Source: Strigomonas culicis (Eukaryota > Euglenozoa > Kinetoplastea > Trypanosomatida > Trypanosomatidae). From it: a stretch of DNA of 44,103 nucleotides. A model generated the notes under the pieces. It ran no database searches, was not told the origin of the DNA, and saw nothing but the letters and a program-made list of their open reading frames with translations. Positions 36,562 through 44,103 of the stretch are shown here, one piece after another. The stretch covers positions 1-44,103 of the forward strand of contig AUXH01000088.1 of assembly GCA_000482145.1 (NCBI GenBank), read 5' to 3'. A program made the position numbers and the translations under genes. Each line of letters begins with the position of its first letter. The stretch's first letter is position 1.

Positions 36562-37779
36562 CTAGCACGCGCGCGCCTCGTGGATCGTGACGGCGTACCG
36601 CTTCCACGGCCCGGGCCGGAAGAGCTCGTCCGCGCTGAGGGTGTGCTGCGCCTCCGGCGTGAGCCCGCCGACGTGGCCGACCTCGCGCTGCGCGAAGTGC
36701 ACGACGCAGGCGGGGTCCGCCGGCGACGGCCGCTCGACGACGACGACGGACTGCACGCGCGTGCCGTAGCCGCCCTCCGCCGGCACGCATATGTTGCGCT
36801 GCAGGTGGGCCTCCTTGCGCCGCTCCGCGCGCTGCCGCTGCTCCAGCGCCGCCGGACTTGCGTCGAGGCCGAAGTCGGCCGTGAGTTCCCCCGGCGTCCA
36901 GCCGAGCAGCGGGTCGGCGGACGCCAGCAGCGCCTCCCACGCCGCCGCCTTCGCGAGCGCGGCCGCGTCGGCGCGCGGGTCCTCGCGGATGTCGGCCAGC
37001 ATGCGCAGCAGGTCGAACTGCGGCGTGGCGCAGAGGCAGTGGTCCGCGAGCGCGCTGCTCAGCCGCCCCACGTCGAGCGGCGCGTCGGCGGCGAGCGGCC
37101 GCACCTCGCGCGCGAGCGCCTCGCGCAGCCGGTCGGCCAGCAGGCACGACTTGGGCTCGGCCCAGTTGTCGACGTGCGTGTTCTGCAGCACGTGCACCGC
37201 GCCGTGCGACAGCGGTGTGCGCCGCTGCGCGCCGAAGCGGTTCGTCGTGTAGTGCATCGTGATGGGCTCCGCCGCGCTGAGGACGTGGTCGCAGCTGAGG
37301 AGGTTGTAGCCGGCGTAGTAGGGCGGCCAGAGCGCGCGCGGGCGGGCGGCGTCACCGCCGTCGCCGTCGCCGTCGCCGGGCAGCGCACCGCGGCACAGGA
37401 AGTCCCTGATGATCGTCCCGCGCGAGGTGGGCGGGTCGTAGTTCAGCGTCGGCAGCCCGTCAGGCCCGTCCACCACGCTGCTGAACTGCCGCGCCTCCTC
37501 CAGCGGCGCGGCCCCGCGCCAGGCGGCGTCGGCCGGCAGCGGCTGCAGCAGCGGCGCCGTCGGCGCGCGGCGACAGTTCGTCACGGTGGCGAGGCGGCCG
37601 TGGGCGAGATCGAGCCCGAGCCAGGAGCCGCCGGCAACGCCGTCGACGGACCACAGCAGGCCGGTGGCGCCGTCGACGGCCAAGGGGTGCGTTAGACGAG
37701 AGAGGACCTCGTCGCGGTTGCCGATGAGGATGAGCGGAAAGCGGGGGCAGTACTGCGTGATGAAGCTGACAATGCACAT
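36562..37779 (-). CDS. TANGO2: TANGO2/NRDE family protein
   Basis: 405 residues. The start MCIVSFITQYC followed by LILIGNRDE (the NRDE motif) and GGSWLGLDLAHGRLATVTN is diagnostic for the TANGO2 family, whose N-terminal Cys2 is conserved. Further family motifs are YAGYNLLSCD and the C-terminal YGTRVQSVVVVE. The protein is longer than human TANGO2 (276 residues) because of insertions around residues 120-150 and 270-310. TANGO2 affects Golgi-ER organisation, mitochondrial energy use and haem handling in other eukaryotes; its biochemistry is unsettled. For haem-auxotrophic trypanosomatids a haem role would be of interest, but this is inference. Confidence 0.88.
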   Translation of the reverse strand: MCIVSFITQYCPRFPLILIGNRDEVLSRLTHPLAVDGATGLLWSVDGVAGGSWLGLDLAHGRLATVTNCRRAPTAPLLQPLPADAAWRGAAPLEEARQFSSVVDGPDGLPTLNYDPPTSRGTIIRDFLCRGALPGDGDGDGGDAARPRALWPPYYAGYNLLSCDHVLSAAEPITMHYTTNRFGAQRRTPLSHGAVHVLQNTHVDNWAEPKSCLLADRLREALAREVRPLAADAPLDVGRLSSALADHCLCATPQFDLLRMLADIREDPRADAAALAKAAAWEALLASADPLLGWTPGELTADFGLDASPAALEQRQRAERRKEAHLQRNICVPAEGGYGTRVQSVVVVERPSPADPACVVHFAQREVGHVGGLTPEAQHTLSADELFRPGPWKRYAVTIHEARAC

Positions 37780-38192
37780 GGTAAAGACTAGCTAGATGTT
37801 TATTTATGTGTGTGTAAATGTTTCCAAAAATGAAGACGGCGAAACCGACCAACAAACAAATAAGAGAAGAGTAAGTTAATAACTATAGAGTTTGTGTTGT
37901 CTTTTGAGTGATGTGCAGTTGGTAGCAGCTGTATGTGGAGACGAGAGGGGGAGAGGTACAAAGACAGATAAAAGAGAGAGGCGGACCTGTATAGGTTGAA
38001 GCGCACTCTGCCGATAGAGACATGACACATCACATCACTCTCCAACGCCTCCTCACACGGCATTATTGTTCTATTGTTTTTGTAATGTATGTCCCGTTCA
38101 TATATATTTTTTGATTTTGAGTTTAAGGGAAGAGATGTGAGAACAGCAACGCCATACCGAAGCGAGATCGGTCCACCTTTTTTTCTTTTACT
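37780..38192. other. Intergenic spacer upstream of TANGO2
   Basis: Purine run at about 37937-37982 is a candidate pyrimidine tract for TANGO2. No gene is seen. Confidence 0.65.
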
Positions 38193-38549
38193 TTACTTCT
38201 TGCTTTCTGCGTCACCCGCCGCCGGTCGATCGAGTGGCGTCATCTGTGAGGCCAGCGCGACGTCAGCCGCGGGGCCGACAGGCTGCTTCGCGAGCGTCCA
38301 GTACTTGGGCAGCACGGAGGGGGTTTCGTCCGTCCACCCGTTGCGCTCCCGGATGTAGGAGAGCACGATGCTGTACTCCGGATTGCAATACGCAAAGTAG
38401 CACGCCATGGCGAAGACGACGGCGCCTCGGTAGTAGGCGTGCTTACGGAAGCGGATCTCACCGGGCGTCAGCGGGCGGCTCGTGGAGAAGAGCCACCGCA
38501 GCCTGGACTCTGTTTCCGTCTTTGCCATATTCGCGAAGTGAGAGCTCAT
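38193..38549 (-). CDS. Small single-TM protein, function unknown
   Basis: 118 residues from the ATG at 38549, the first ATG after a pyrimidine tract plus AG; a second in-frame ATG (38528) would give 111. A basic N-terminus (ESRLRWLFSTSRPLTPGEIRFRKHAYYR) precedes one hydrophobic helix (GAVVFAMACYFAYC) and a polar C-terminus ending AGDAESKK. Such an architecture is common among small mitochondrial inner-membrane subunits of trypanosomatids, but no family is recognised. The GC-rich composition stops sharply at both ends, consistent with a real gene. Confidence 0.65.
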   Translation of the reverse strand: MSSHFANMAKTETESRLRWLFSTSRPLTPGEIRFRKHAYYRGAVVFAMACYFAYCNPEYSIVLSYIRERNGWTDETPSVLPKYWTLAKQPVGPAADVALASQMTPLDRPAAGDAESKK

Positions 38550-38973
38550 CTCTCCCTCTCTCACTCACTCTCTGTCTATATAAATATATAAGGAAGTAAC
38601 AATGTACCTATGGTGAGGGCCTTTGCGCGCAGAGATGAAGGGTTGGGGAGGGGGAAGTGGTGCCTGTTCTTTTCCTTCCTCTTCGCATCAAACGTGAAAA
38701 ACGTGAAATGCCCATAAAGCGTGTTTTTGTTTGTGTAGTTATTGTTAGTAATATTATTATTATTATTATTTATAACAAGTGTTTAGAGTCCAGACAAGAG
38801 AAATAAACAAAGAGCAAAAATCGCAACTTGAAGTTAATCGTAATACCGTGCGCCCGTTCAACAAGAACAGAAGGGAGCCTACCTGCATTTTGCTTTGCTT
38901 CCCTTTTTTTTCTTTTAATCGATGTGTGGTGACGTTAAATTAGCTTTTTTTACCCCACCCTCTTTCCCGGCTT
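38550..38973. other. Intergenic spacer upstream of the small TM protein
   Basis: Contains the splice signal listed separately and an ATT run at 38751-38770. No gene is seen. Confidence 0.7.
38621..38660 (-). promoter_or_regulatory. Probable trans-splice acceptor of the small TM protein
   Basis: Coding-strand C/T-rich tract (38631-38660) followed by AG at 38621-38622; the first ATG after it is 38549. Confidence 0.55.
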
Positions 38974-40542
38974 CTACTCTTTCCGCTTCTCCTGATAGCA
39001 CACGTGATTGTAGTTCTGCGCATGCTGCTGCTTCGAGAACTGCGTCCGACAGTTGACGCCGTACCAGCAGTGCGGCCGGCGCGTGACGGACTCGGGCAGC
39101 TCCTCCGCCGGTATCGCGCGCCGGTAGTGGAAGAGCAGCGCCGCAAAGACGGTCGGCGCGCAGCGGGCGCAGAGCACGCTGTCCGCGGTGAGGGCGCCCT
39201 GCGTGGCGGTGAGGTCCGGCACCCAGTCGCCGGCGCGCAGCCGCTGTAGGCACACCTCCCACACCGCCGGCGCGGTCAGGTCGTGGGCGGCGAGGTACGT
39301 GGTCAGGATGGCGAGCTCCGTCGTGTTGCCGCGGAAGGTCTGGGCGGGGATGAGCGTCTGCGGATGGTCCGGCAGCGGCCGCAGCACCTCCGCGACGCAG
39401 GGCTGCGGCTCCCCGACCGTGTATTGGTTACAGTACGGCGCGCAGCACAGCTGGCAGCGCTGGGGCCGCCCGCAGAGGGGCCGCTCGGGGTACAGCCGGT
39501 GGCAGGCGCCGCAGCGCAGGTGCGGCCCGTGCGGCGGGCAGCGGAACGCGTCGAAGGCGGAAGGCGTCTCGCACTGCGGGCACTGGAGGGCCTGCTGCCC
39601 CTGGCCGAGCACCGGCGGTGCGTAGTGCACCCGCCGCAGCGGCCGCCCCTCCGCGTCGCTGCCGCCGCCGTCCGAGCGATCGCTGTCCTCTGCCTCTTCC
39701 TCTTCTTCCTCGTCCCCATCGCTGTGCACCGCGCGCGACCGCTTGGCGCTGCCGATGACCTTACCGGCGGGCGGGATCGTGTCCAGCGCATCGCGCTCCT
39801 GCTGCTCCGCCGCGCTGAGTTGGTACCGCGCGGGGTCACTGGCGACGAGCCGCTCGACGCAGCTCTGGATCTTGTGCGTCGGCCGCACCTCCTGTATCGG
39901 CTGGCGGCACTCCGCACACGTCGGTTGCTGCGCGATCCACTGACTGATGCAGCTCGCGCAGAAGACGTGCATACAGGGCAGCGCGCTGCACGGCCGCCGC
40001 AGCAGCGTGCGGCAGATGCTGCACTGCAGCTCCTTCTCCAAGTCGGTCACCGTCACCTCGTCTTTGAGGCGGTTGAAGAGGTACTCCACCGGCGCCTCGT
40101 CCGCGGCCGGCGCCGCGCGGCCCGGCGGCGCCGGCCGCGTCAGCGCGACGACGTCGCCCTGGTGCAGTCGCACGTCCTTCTCCTTCGGGAGCCGCGCGCC
40201 GTTGACGTAGGTGCCGTTCGTCGACGTGTCGCGGATCGTCACGCACAGCGTGTTGGGGTCGACCGCGAAGCTGCAGTGCTTCGAGGACAGCTTGGCCGCG
40301 CCCTGCAGGCGGCACGGCGGCGCGAGGTGCATGCCGCGGCCAACCACCACCACGCCGCTGTCGGCGCGCAGGTCGATGGCCGCGCCCGGGCCGGCGAGCG
40401 GCAGCAGCCGCGCGACCGCCGGCTGCTCCAGCGGCGGCGCCGCCAGGTCGAACATGTCGTTGATGCTGTCCGTCACGAGCGAGCCCATCGGCGTCGGCTC
40501 CACATTCGGCGTCGGCGGCGACGCGGACCGGGAGCGGGACAT
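38974..40542 (-). CDS. CHFR-like E3 ubiquitin ligase (FHA-RING-Cys-rich-PBZ)
   Basis: 522 residues with the complete CHFR domain order. The FHA domain (about 60-125) has GRGMHL, KLSSKHCSF and DTSTNGTYVNG, the phosphothreonine-binding residues. The RING (about 172-212) reads CSICRTLL, CMHVFCASCI and CAECRQP. A disordered acidic region precedes a cysteine-rich domain (about 312-480, with CPQCE, CGACHRLYPERPLCG, CARCAP). The C-terminus HCWYGVNCRTQFSKQQHAQN followed by HxC matches the PBZ finger of CHFR, which binds poly(ADP-ribose). In animals CHFR delays entry into mitosis under microtubule stress. Its place next to a kinesin gene is suggestive only. Confidence 0.9.
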   Translation of the reverse strand: MSRSRSASPPTPNVEPTPMGSLVTDSINDMFDLAAPPLEQPAVARLLPLAGPGAAIDLRADSGVVVVGRGMHLAPPCRLQGAAKLSSKHCSFAVDPNTLCVTIRDTSTNGTYVNGARLPKEKDVRLHQGDVVALTRPAPPGRAAPAADEAPVEYLFNRLKDEVTVTDLEKELQCSICRTLLRRPCSALPCMHVFCASCISQWIAQQPTCAECRQPIQEVRPTHKIQSCVERLVASDPARYQLSAAEQQERDALDTIPPAGKVIGSAKRSRAVHSDGDEEEEEEAEDSDRSDGGGSDAEGRPLRRVHYAPPVLGQGQQALQCPQCETPSAFDAFRCPPHGPHLRCGACHRLYPERPLCGRPQRCQLCCAPYCNQYTVGEPQPCVAEVLRPLPDHPQTLIPAQTFRGNTTELAILTTYLAAHDLTAPAVWEVCLQRLRAGDWVPDLTATQGALTADSVLCARCAPTVFAALLFHYRRAIPAEELPESVTRRPHCWYGVNCRTQFSKQQHAQNYNHVCYQEKRKE

Positions 40543-40581
40543 GACGGGTCTGAGAAGCTAACACCTAAGCACCGATTATAA

Positions 40582-40598
40582 ATATATATATATATATA
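40582..40598. repeat. TA microsatellite
   Basis: TA run in the CHFR-like gene's upstream flank. Confidence 0.9.
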
Positions 40599-40896
40599 AG
40601 AGCTACAAAACACAGTAGGTATGACACAGCTGGCAAGAAAGAGCGCACATGGGAGAGAGGTGAGGCATATGACAGTCAGCTGTACACACATGCACAGAGA
40701 AAAAGAGAGAACTACATACGCATTCTTTTCATTCGTTTCGTTATTTTGCCTTTTCATTCCTTTGGTCATCGTGTTTTTTTTTGTTTAGTTGTTTTGCATA
40801 TATGTTCGAGGACTACTATAACAACTCATACTGCCATCAAAAAAAATAATAATCAGGGAAAAAAAATATAAGAAAATGAATTTGAGAAAAAAACGG

Positions 40897-40915
40897 ATAT
40901 ATATATATATATATA
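40897..40915. repeat. TA microsatellite
   Basis: TA run in the spacer downstream of the kinesin-4-like gene. Confidence 0.9.
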
Positions 40916-41095
40916 CTGGAAACAAAGATAGCGAAAAAAAAAACGTAAAGCAAGGGGGAAGCAAAATGCAAAACAACGCTGTTGATAACAATAGTATAAA
41001 AAATACACACGCACAACAAAAAAAATGAAAAAAGAGTTTTTTTTTTGGTGTGTATAATATACATCGTATTGTTATTGTCAATCTCAACGTTTCAC

Positions 41096-42823
41096 TTAGA
41101 TGCGGACAGGCGAATTCGTTTCTTCCTTTTCATGTCCTAGTGCGACCAGCCGTGCCCGGAGGTCCTCGTTCTCTGTCTGCACCGCCGCCAGGCGCGCCTC
41201 CAGCTGCTGTGTGTACAGACTCTTGCCGCCGCCGCCGTTGCGGTCCGTGTCCTTGCGGTTCGCCCTTTTGCGGCCCGCACCCACACTCCGCGCTGGGCTG
41301 TTGGTGCCGCCGCTGCGCTGCGGCTGGGTTTGGTGCCCGCACACGAGGTGTTTGCTCGGCGGCGGCAGCAGTCGCGGCGCCGCTCCGGCAGCGCCGCGGT
41401 CGCGCTGCGGGGCCCCCGGCTGCGTCAGCAGGTCGGGGGAGAGGGCGGGCGGGCGGGAGGCGCTCCGCTCCGGCGGGCCGGCCGCCGCCAGCGCCGCCAC
41501 GCGCGCCTCGAGGGCGCGGCGCCGGTCTGCCTCCAGCATGGTGCTGTGCTCCGCGTTGAAGAGGTCGTTCTGTAGCCGCCGCACGAGCGCCCGCTCCTGC
41601 CCCAGCTGCGCGCGCAGCGCGGCGTCGGCGGGGGCCGGCCGCGCGGCCGCCAGCGCCCCGCGCAGCTGCGCCAGCTCCGCGCGCAGCGCCAGAATGGTGT
41701 GCGTCGCGTCCTCCTCCGACGGGAAGGCCGCCACCACCAGGTGCGGGTCTGTCTTGATCGCCTTGGCGCGGTCCGCGTACTTGAGCGTGTTGAGGCTCTC
41801 GTCCTGCGACGAGGCATGCGGCGAGACGCAGGCGATCATCGCGGTGCGGGAGTTGCCGCCGAGCATCGGCTGAAGCAGCCGTGTCAGCTTGCTGGAGCGG
41901 TACGGCACGTGCTGCCGCTGCTCGCAGAGCGCCACGATGACGTTGCTGAGCGCGAGCAGGCCGCTGTTGATGCTGATGCCCTCCCGCATGCGGTCCTGCG
42001 CCGCGTTGGCGCGGCTGGCGCCGCCGCTGCTGCTGCTGTGCTCGGAGCTGTCCGTGACGTCTGCGGACCGCCCTTCCCCGCCGCCCGGCCACTGCAAGCG
42101 CTGCAGCCGCTCGCTGCCGGCGAGATCGACGAAGCAGCAGCGGGACTGGACGCCGCGGTGGACGAGGGTCAGCGTCACGACGCAGTGGGAGCGGGAGCTC
42201 GTCGCGTTCATGCGGGTGGAGGCCGTCTTGCGGTTCGCCGTCGCGCGGTCGACCAGCTGCCGCAGGTGCGACGCGTCGCGCACGTCGACCTCCGTGAGGC
42301 CGCAGACGCACACGCCGCCCTTCCCCTCCTCGCGGAGCTGCAGGGGTGCGGGGCCGTCGCTGCGGCAGGCAGGGGCAGACAGCCGGCGGCGCGCGCCGGG
42401 CGGCGCCAGCAGATCCCCGATCACCTCGTTGTACACCTCCAGCGCGCTCACGCGCATGCGCCACTCGTTGGCGGCCGCCGCGTCTTGGGCCTCGCCTCCG
42501 CCATCCGCCTCGGTGAGTCCGTGGAAGACGTCCTGGATGACCGCCGCCGTGAGCGCCGACATGGTGTGCGTTTTACCGGAGCCGGTCTGGCCGTAGGCGA
42601 TCATGGATGTGTTGAAGCCGGCGAGGAACGCCGCCGCGAGGGGCTGCCCGATGCCCGCGTACAGCTTCTCTTCGGTGGCCTGCGGGCCGTAGACGGTGTC
42701 GAACGCGAAGCGGCGCGTGCCGCCGATGATGATCTCATTCCTTTCTGTCGTCACGCAGCCGCGGCAGACCTCTGTCACAAAGAAGGGACGCACGCGGACT
42801 GCTACTTTGATGCTTTCTGTCAT
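41096..42823 (-). CDS. Kinesin, kinesin-4-like
   Basis: 575 residues with an N-terminal motor (about 1-345). It starts SIKVAVRVRPF; P-loop AYGQTGSGKT (77-85); switch I NATSSRSH near 204; switch II FVDLAGSERL near 233; then SINSGLLALSNVI, VPYRSSKLTRLLQPMLGGNS, MIACVSPHAS and LNTLKYADRAKAI. The GLLAL and LNTLKYADRA phrases are typical of the kinesin-4 (KIF4/KIF21/KIF27) branch. After the motor there is a short coiled coil (about 360-430), a basic disordered part and a C-terminal coiled coil ending with ARLVALGHEKEE. The length is less than half that of animal kinesin-4, so tail functions are probably reduced. Family placement is by eye. Confidence 0.9.
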   Translation of the reverse strand: MTESIKVAVRVRPFFVTEVCRGCVTTERNEIIIGGTRRFAFDTVYGPQATEEKLYAGIGQPLAAAFLAGFNTSMIAYGQTGSGKTHTMSALTAAVIQDVFHGLTEADGGGEAQDAAAANEWRMRVSALEVYNEVIGDLLAPPGARRRLSAPACRSDGPAPLQLREEGKGGVCVCGLTEVDVRDASHLRQLVDRATANRKTASTRMNATSSRSHCVVTLTLVHRGVQSRCCFVDLAGSERLQRLQWPGGGEGRSADVTDSSEHSSSSGGASRANAAQDRMREGISINSGLLALSNVIVALCEQRQHVPYRSSKLTRLLQPMLGGNSRTAMIACVSPHASSQDESLNTLKYADRAKAIKTDPHLVVAAFPSEEDATHTILALRAELAQLRGALAAARPAPADAALRAQLGQERALVRRLQNDLFNAEHSTMLEADRRRALEARVAALAAAGPPERSASRPPALSPDLLTQPGAPQRDRGAAGAAPRLLPPPSKHLVCGHQTQPQRSGGTNSPARSVGAGRKRANRKDTDRNGGGGKSLYTQQLEARLAAVQTENEDLRARLVALGHEKEETNSPVRI

Positions 42824-43662
42824 GGTAACACAGCGGAGTTGTCTGTTTTTTTTTTCCTGTTTGTTTATAACGCAATGACTGTTAAAGTGGCTTCCGTCTT
42901 TGCTAATTAAATAATAATAATAATAATAAAACTATAATTAAAATAAAGCAATTAAGAAAAAAAAATCACTCAAATAATATTTTTAATCTGAATAGTTTTG
43001 TTACTTTCCGTCTTTTCTTTTCTTTTTTTCCCTAATTATTAATTGGCAAAAATGCAGCGTTTGGGAAGAAAAAAAAAAGCGGAAAACCAAAACTGAATGC
43101 AAAAAAAAAAAGAAGCAAAAAAAAAAGATGCGTTTTACAGTTTCTTTCCTTTGTAAAGAAAAAGAGCGAAGAACGAAAAAAAAAAGAGATATTTACAAAA
43201 AAAGAGGTCTTTCTTTTTCTTCTTCTCCTTATCGATTTGGCGCCTTTTTTTTAAAATGTTTTTTAAAAGAGCATTCAAGAACCAAGAAAGAAAGCGAGAA
43301 TGAGAGCAGAACGTTTCTCCTGGTACAGCAAAGAGGCAACCATCCAAAACACAACACATAGGGAATAGGCCGACATGAGATCTTTCGCCGCGTACATCAA
43401 AAAGACGCTATTTGTCTTTTATTTCTTTTTTATTATCTTAGATCTACACATTTTTTGTTCTTTCAAAGAAGAAAAAATGGACAATAGCCGTCCGCAAGTC
43501 GTTTGAAAACAGTATTAACAGTACACACGCACACACAAAAGAGAGCAACAGCGAGAACAACACAAAACAGACAATCCCAAGAAAGACAGCACCCGGAAAT
43601 CAACGAGAGCAGAACGGATGGAGCACACCCCGTGCGCTGTTGCAGCCTTGCCTTCAACGGCG
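42824..43662. other. Intergenic spacer upstream of the kinesin-4-like gene
   Basis: AAT run at 42909-42929, many adenine runs and several purine runs. The last 80 bases before 43662 are GC-richer 3' flank of the partial gene. No gene is seen. Confidence 0.65.
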
Positions 43663-44103
43663 TCACCGGCGACCGGCAGACGCCGCCTGGTACGGCAGCG
43701 TACCCGTCTTCCGAAAAGGGCTACGCGCTGCCGCCGGCGGCTGGTGGATGACGTACCGCACCGCCTCCGTCCCCTTCGCAGAGGAGGAGGACGAAGAGCT
43801 CCGGTGGCGGCTGCGGTCCGCGGCGCGGTCGCCCGCGGGGTCGAAGTAGGGGTTGTAGTAAGGCGCCGACGGCCGTGTGGTGGCCGCTTCCTCCTCCTCT
43901 TCGTCTTCTTCTTCTTCCTCCTCCTCCGAGTAGGAGCTGTGGCTGCGTGGCGGGCCGCCGCCGTAGCGGTGGCGGCGCACGTCGGCTGGCGGGTCGCGGT
44001 CCCTGCCCAGCTTGAAGCTCTGCGTGCGGTCCGTGCGGCGCGGGGCCGGGCGCGGGCGCCACCACGCCGCCGCCTCCTCGCTGCCGCCGGCGCGCGGCCG
44101 CCT
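43663..44103 (-). CDS. Partial gene, C-terminal 146 residues, disordered
   Basis: The frame is open from the right window edge to the TGA at 43663, so the start lies outside. The visible part is Arg/Pro-rich, followed by an acidic run (YSEEEEEEEDEEEEE), then PYYNPYFDPAGDRAAD, a serine run and RYVIHQPPAAARSPF near the end. No folded domain is recognised. The GC-rich composition and lack of stops support a real coding end. The family cannot be named without the missing N-terminal part. Confidence 0.6.
   Translation of the reverse strand, partial: RRPRAGGSEEAAAWWRPRPAPRRTDRTQSFKLGRDRDPPADVRRHRYGGGPPRSHSSYSEEEEEEEDEEEEEAATTRPSAPYYNPYFDPAGDRAADRSRHRSSSSSSSAKGTEAVRYVIHQPPAAARSPFRKTGTLPYQAASAGRR

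Larger units (their letters stand above)
40543..41095. other. Intergenic spacer between CHFR-like and kinesin-4-like genes
   Basis: Two TA tracts, adenine runs, and purine runs near 40630-40662 and 40695-40711 that could serve CHFR trans-splicing. No gene is seen. Confidence 0.7.

Overview
The window looks like nuclear DNA of a trypanosomatid (Kinetoplastea). All 19 protein genes lie on the minus strand as uninterrupted, GC-rich reading frames. They are separated by AT-rich spacers full of poly(A/T), TA and TG microsatellites and long pyrimidine tracts (on the coding strand) followed by AG, as expected for a polycistronic unit processed by spliced-leader trans-splicing. No strand switch, tRNA, rRNA, CRISPR array or transposon was found. 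The genus cannot be fixed from the sequence.

Reading in the direction of transcription (right to left): a partial gene with a disordered C-terminus (runs off the right edge); a kinesin-4-like motor; a CHFR-like FHA-RING-PBZ ubiquitin ligase; a short one-TM protein; a TANGO2/NRDE protein; a CFAP96 (C4orf47) homologue; VTC4 polyphosphate polymerase; mitochondrial HslU (HslU2-like); a USP-family deubiquitinase; MCM4; BUD31/G10 splicing factor; an MFS transporter; an SMP-domain lipid-transfer-like protein; a divergent kinesin; a small unknown protein; a CRK12-like cyclin-dependent kinase. The distance from VTC4 to CRK12 (nine gene steps, HslU next to VTC4) agrees with the T. brucei chromosome 11 block as I recall it, so this part looks like a conserved kinetoplastid syntenic core of housekeeping, cell-cycle and flagellar genes.

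The left 10 kb is different. It holds a tandem array of three paralogous receptor-like membrane proteins with two TM segments around a CHASE-like ectodomain, a cytoplasmic domain that resembles a class III nucleotidyl cyclase but has lost the metal-binding aspartates, a low-complexity linker and a highly conserved helical tail. The copies are mosaics: copies 2 and 3 are about 99% identical over 552 bp of the pseudocyclase, while copies 1 and 2 are identical over 115 bp of the tail. The middle copy carries a frameshift at an imperfect 28-bp duplication. This array is the strongest candidate for an undescribed system in the window.

Start codons were chosen as the first in-frame ATG that fits the family and, where visible, the first ATG after a pyrimidine tract plus AG. 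Domain positions are estimates by eye; no alignment or search was run.
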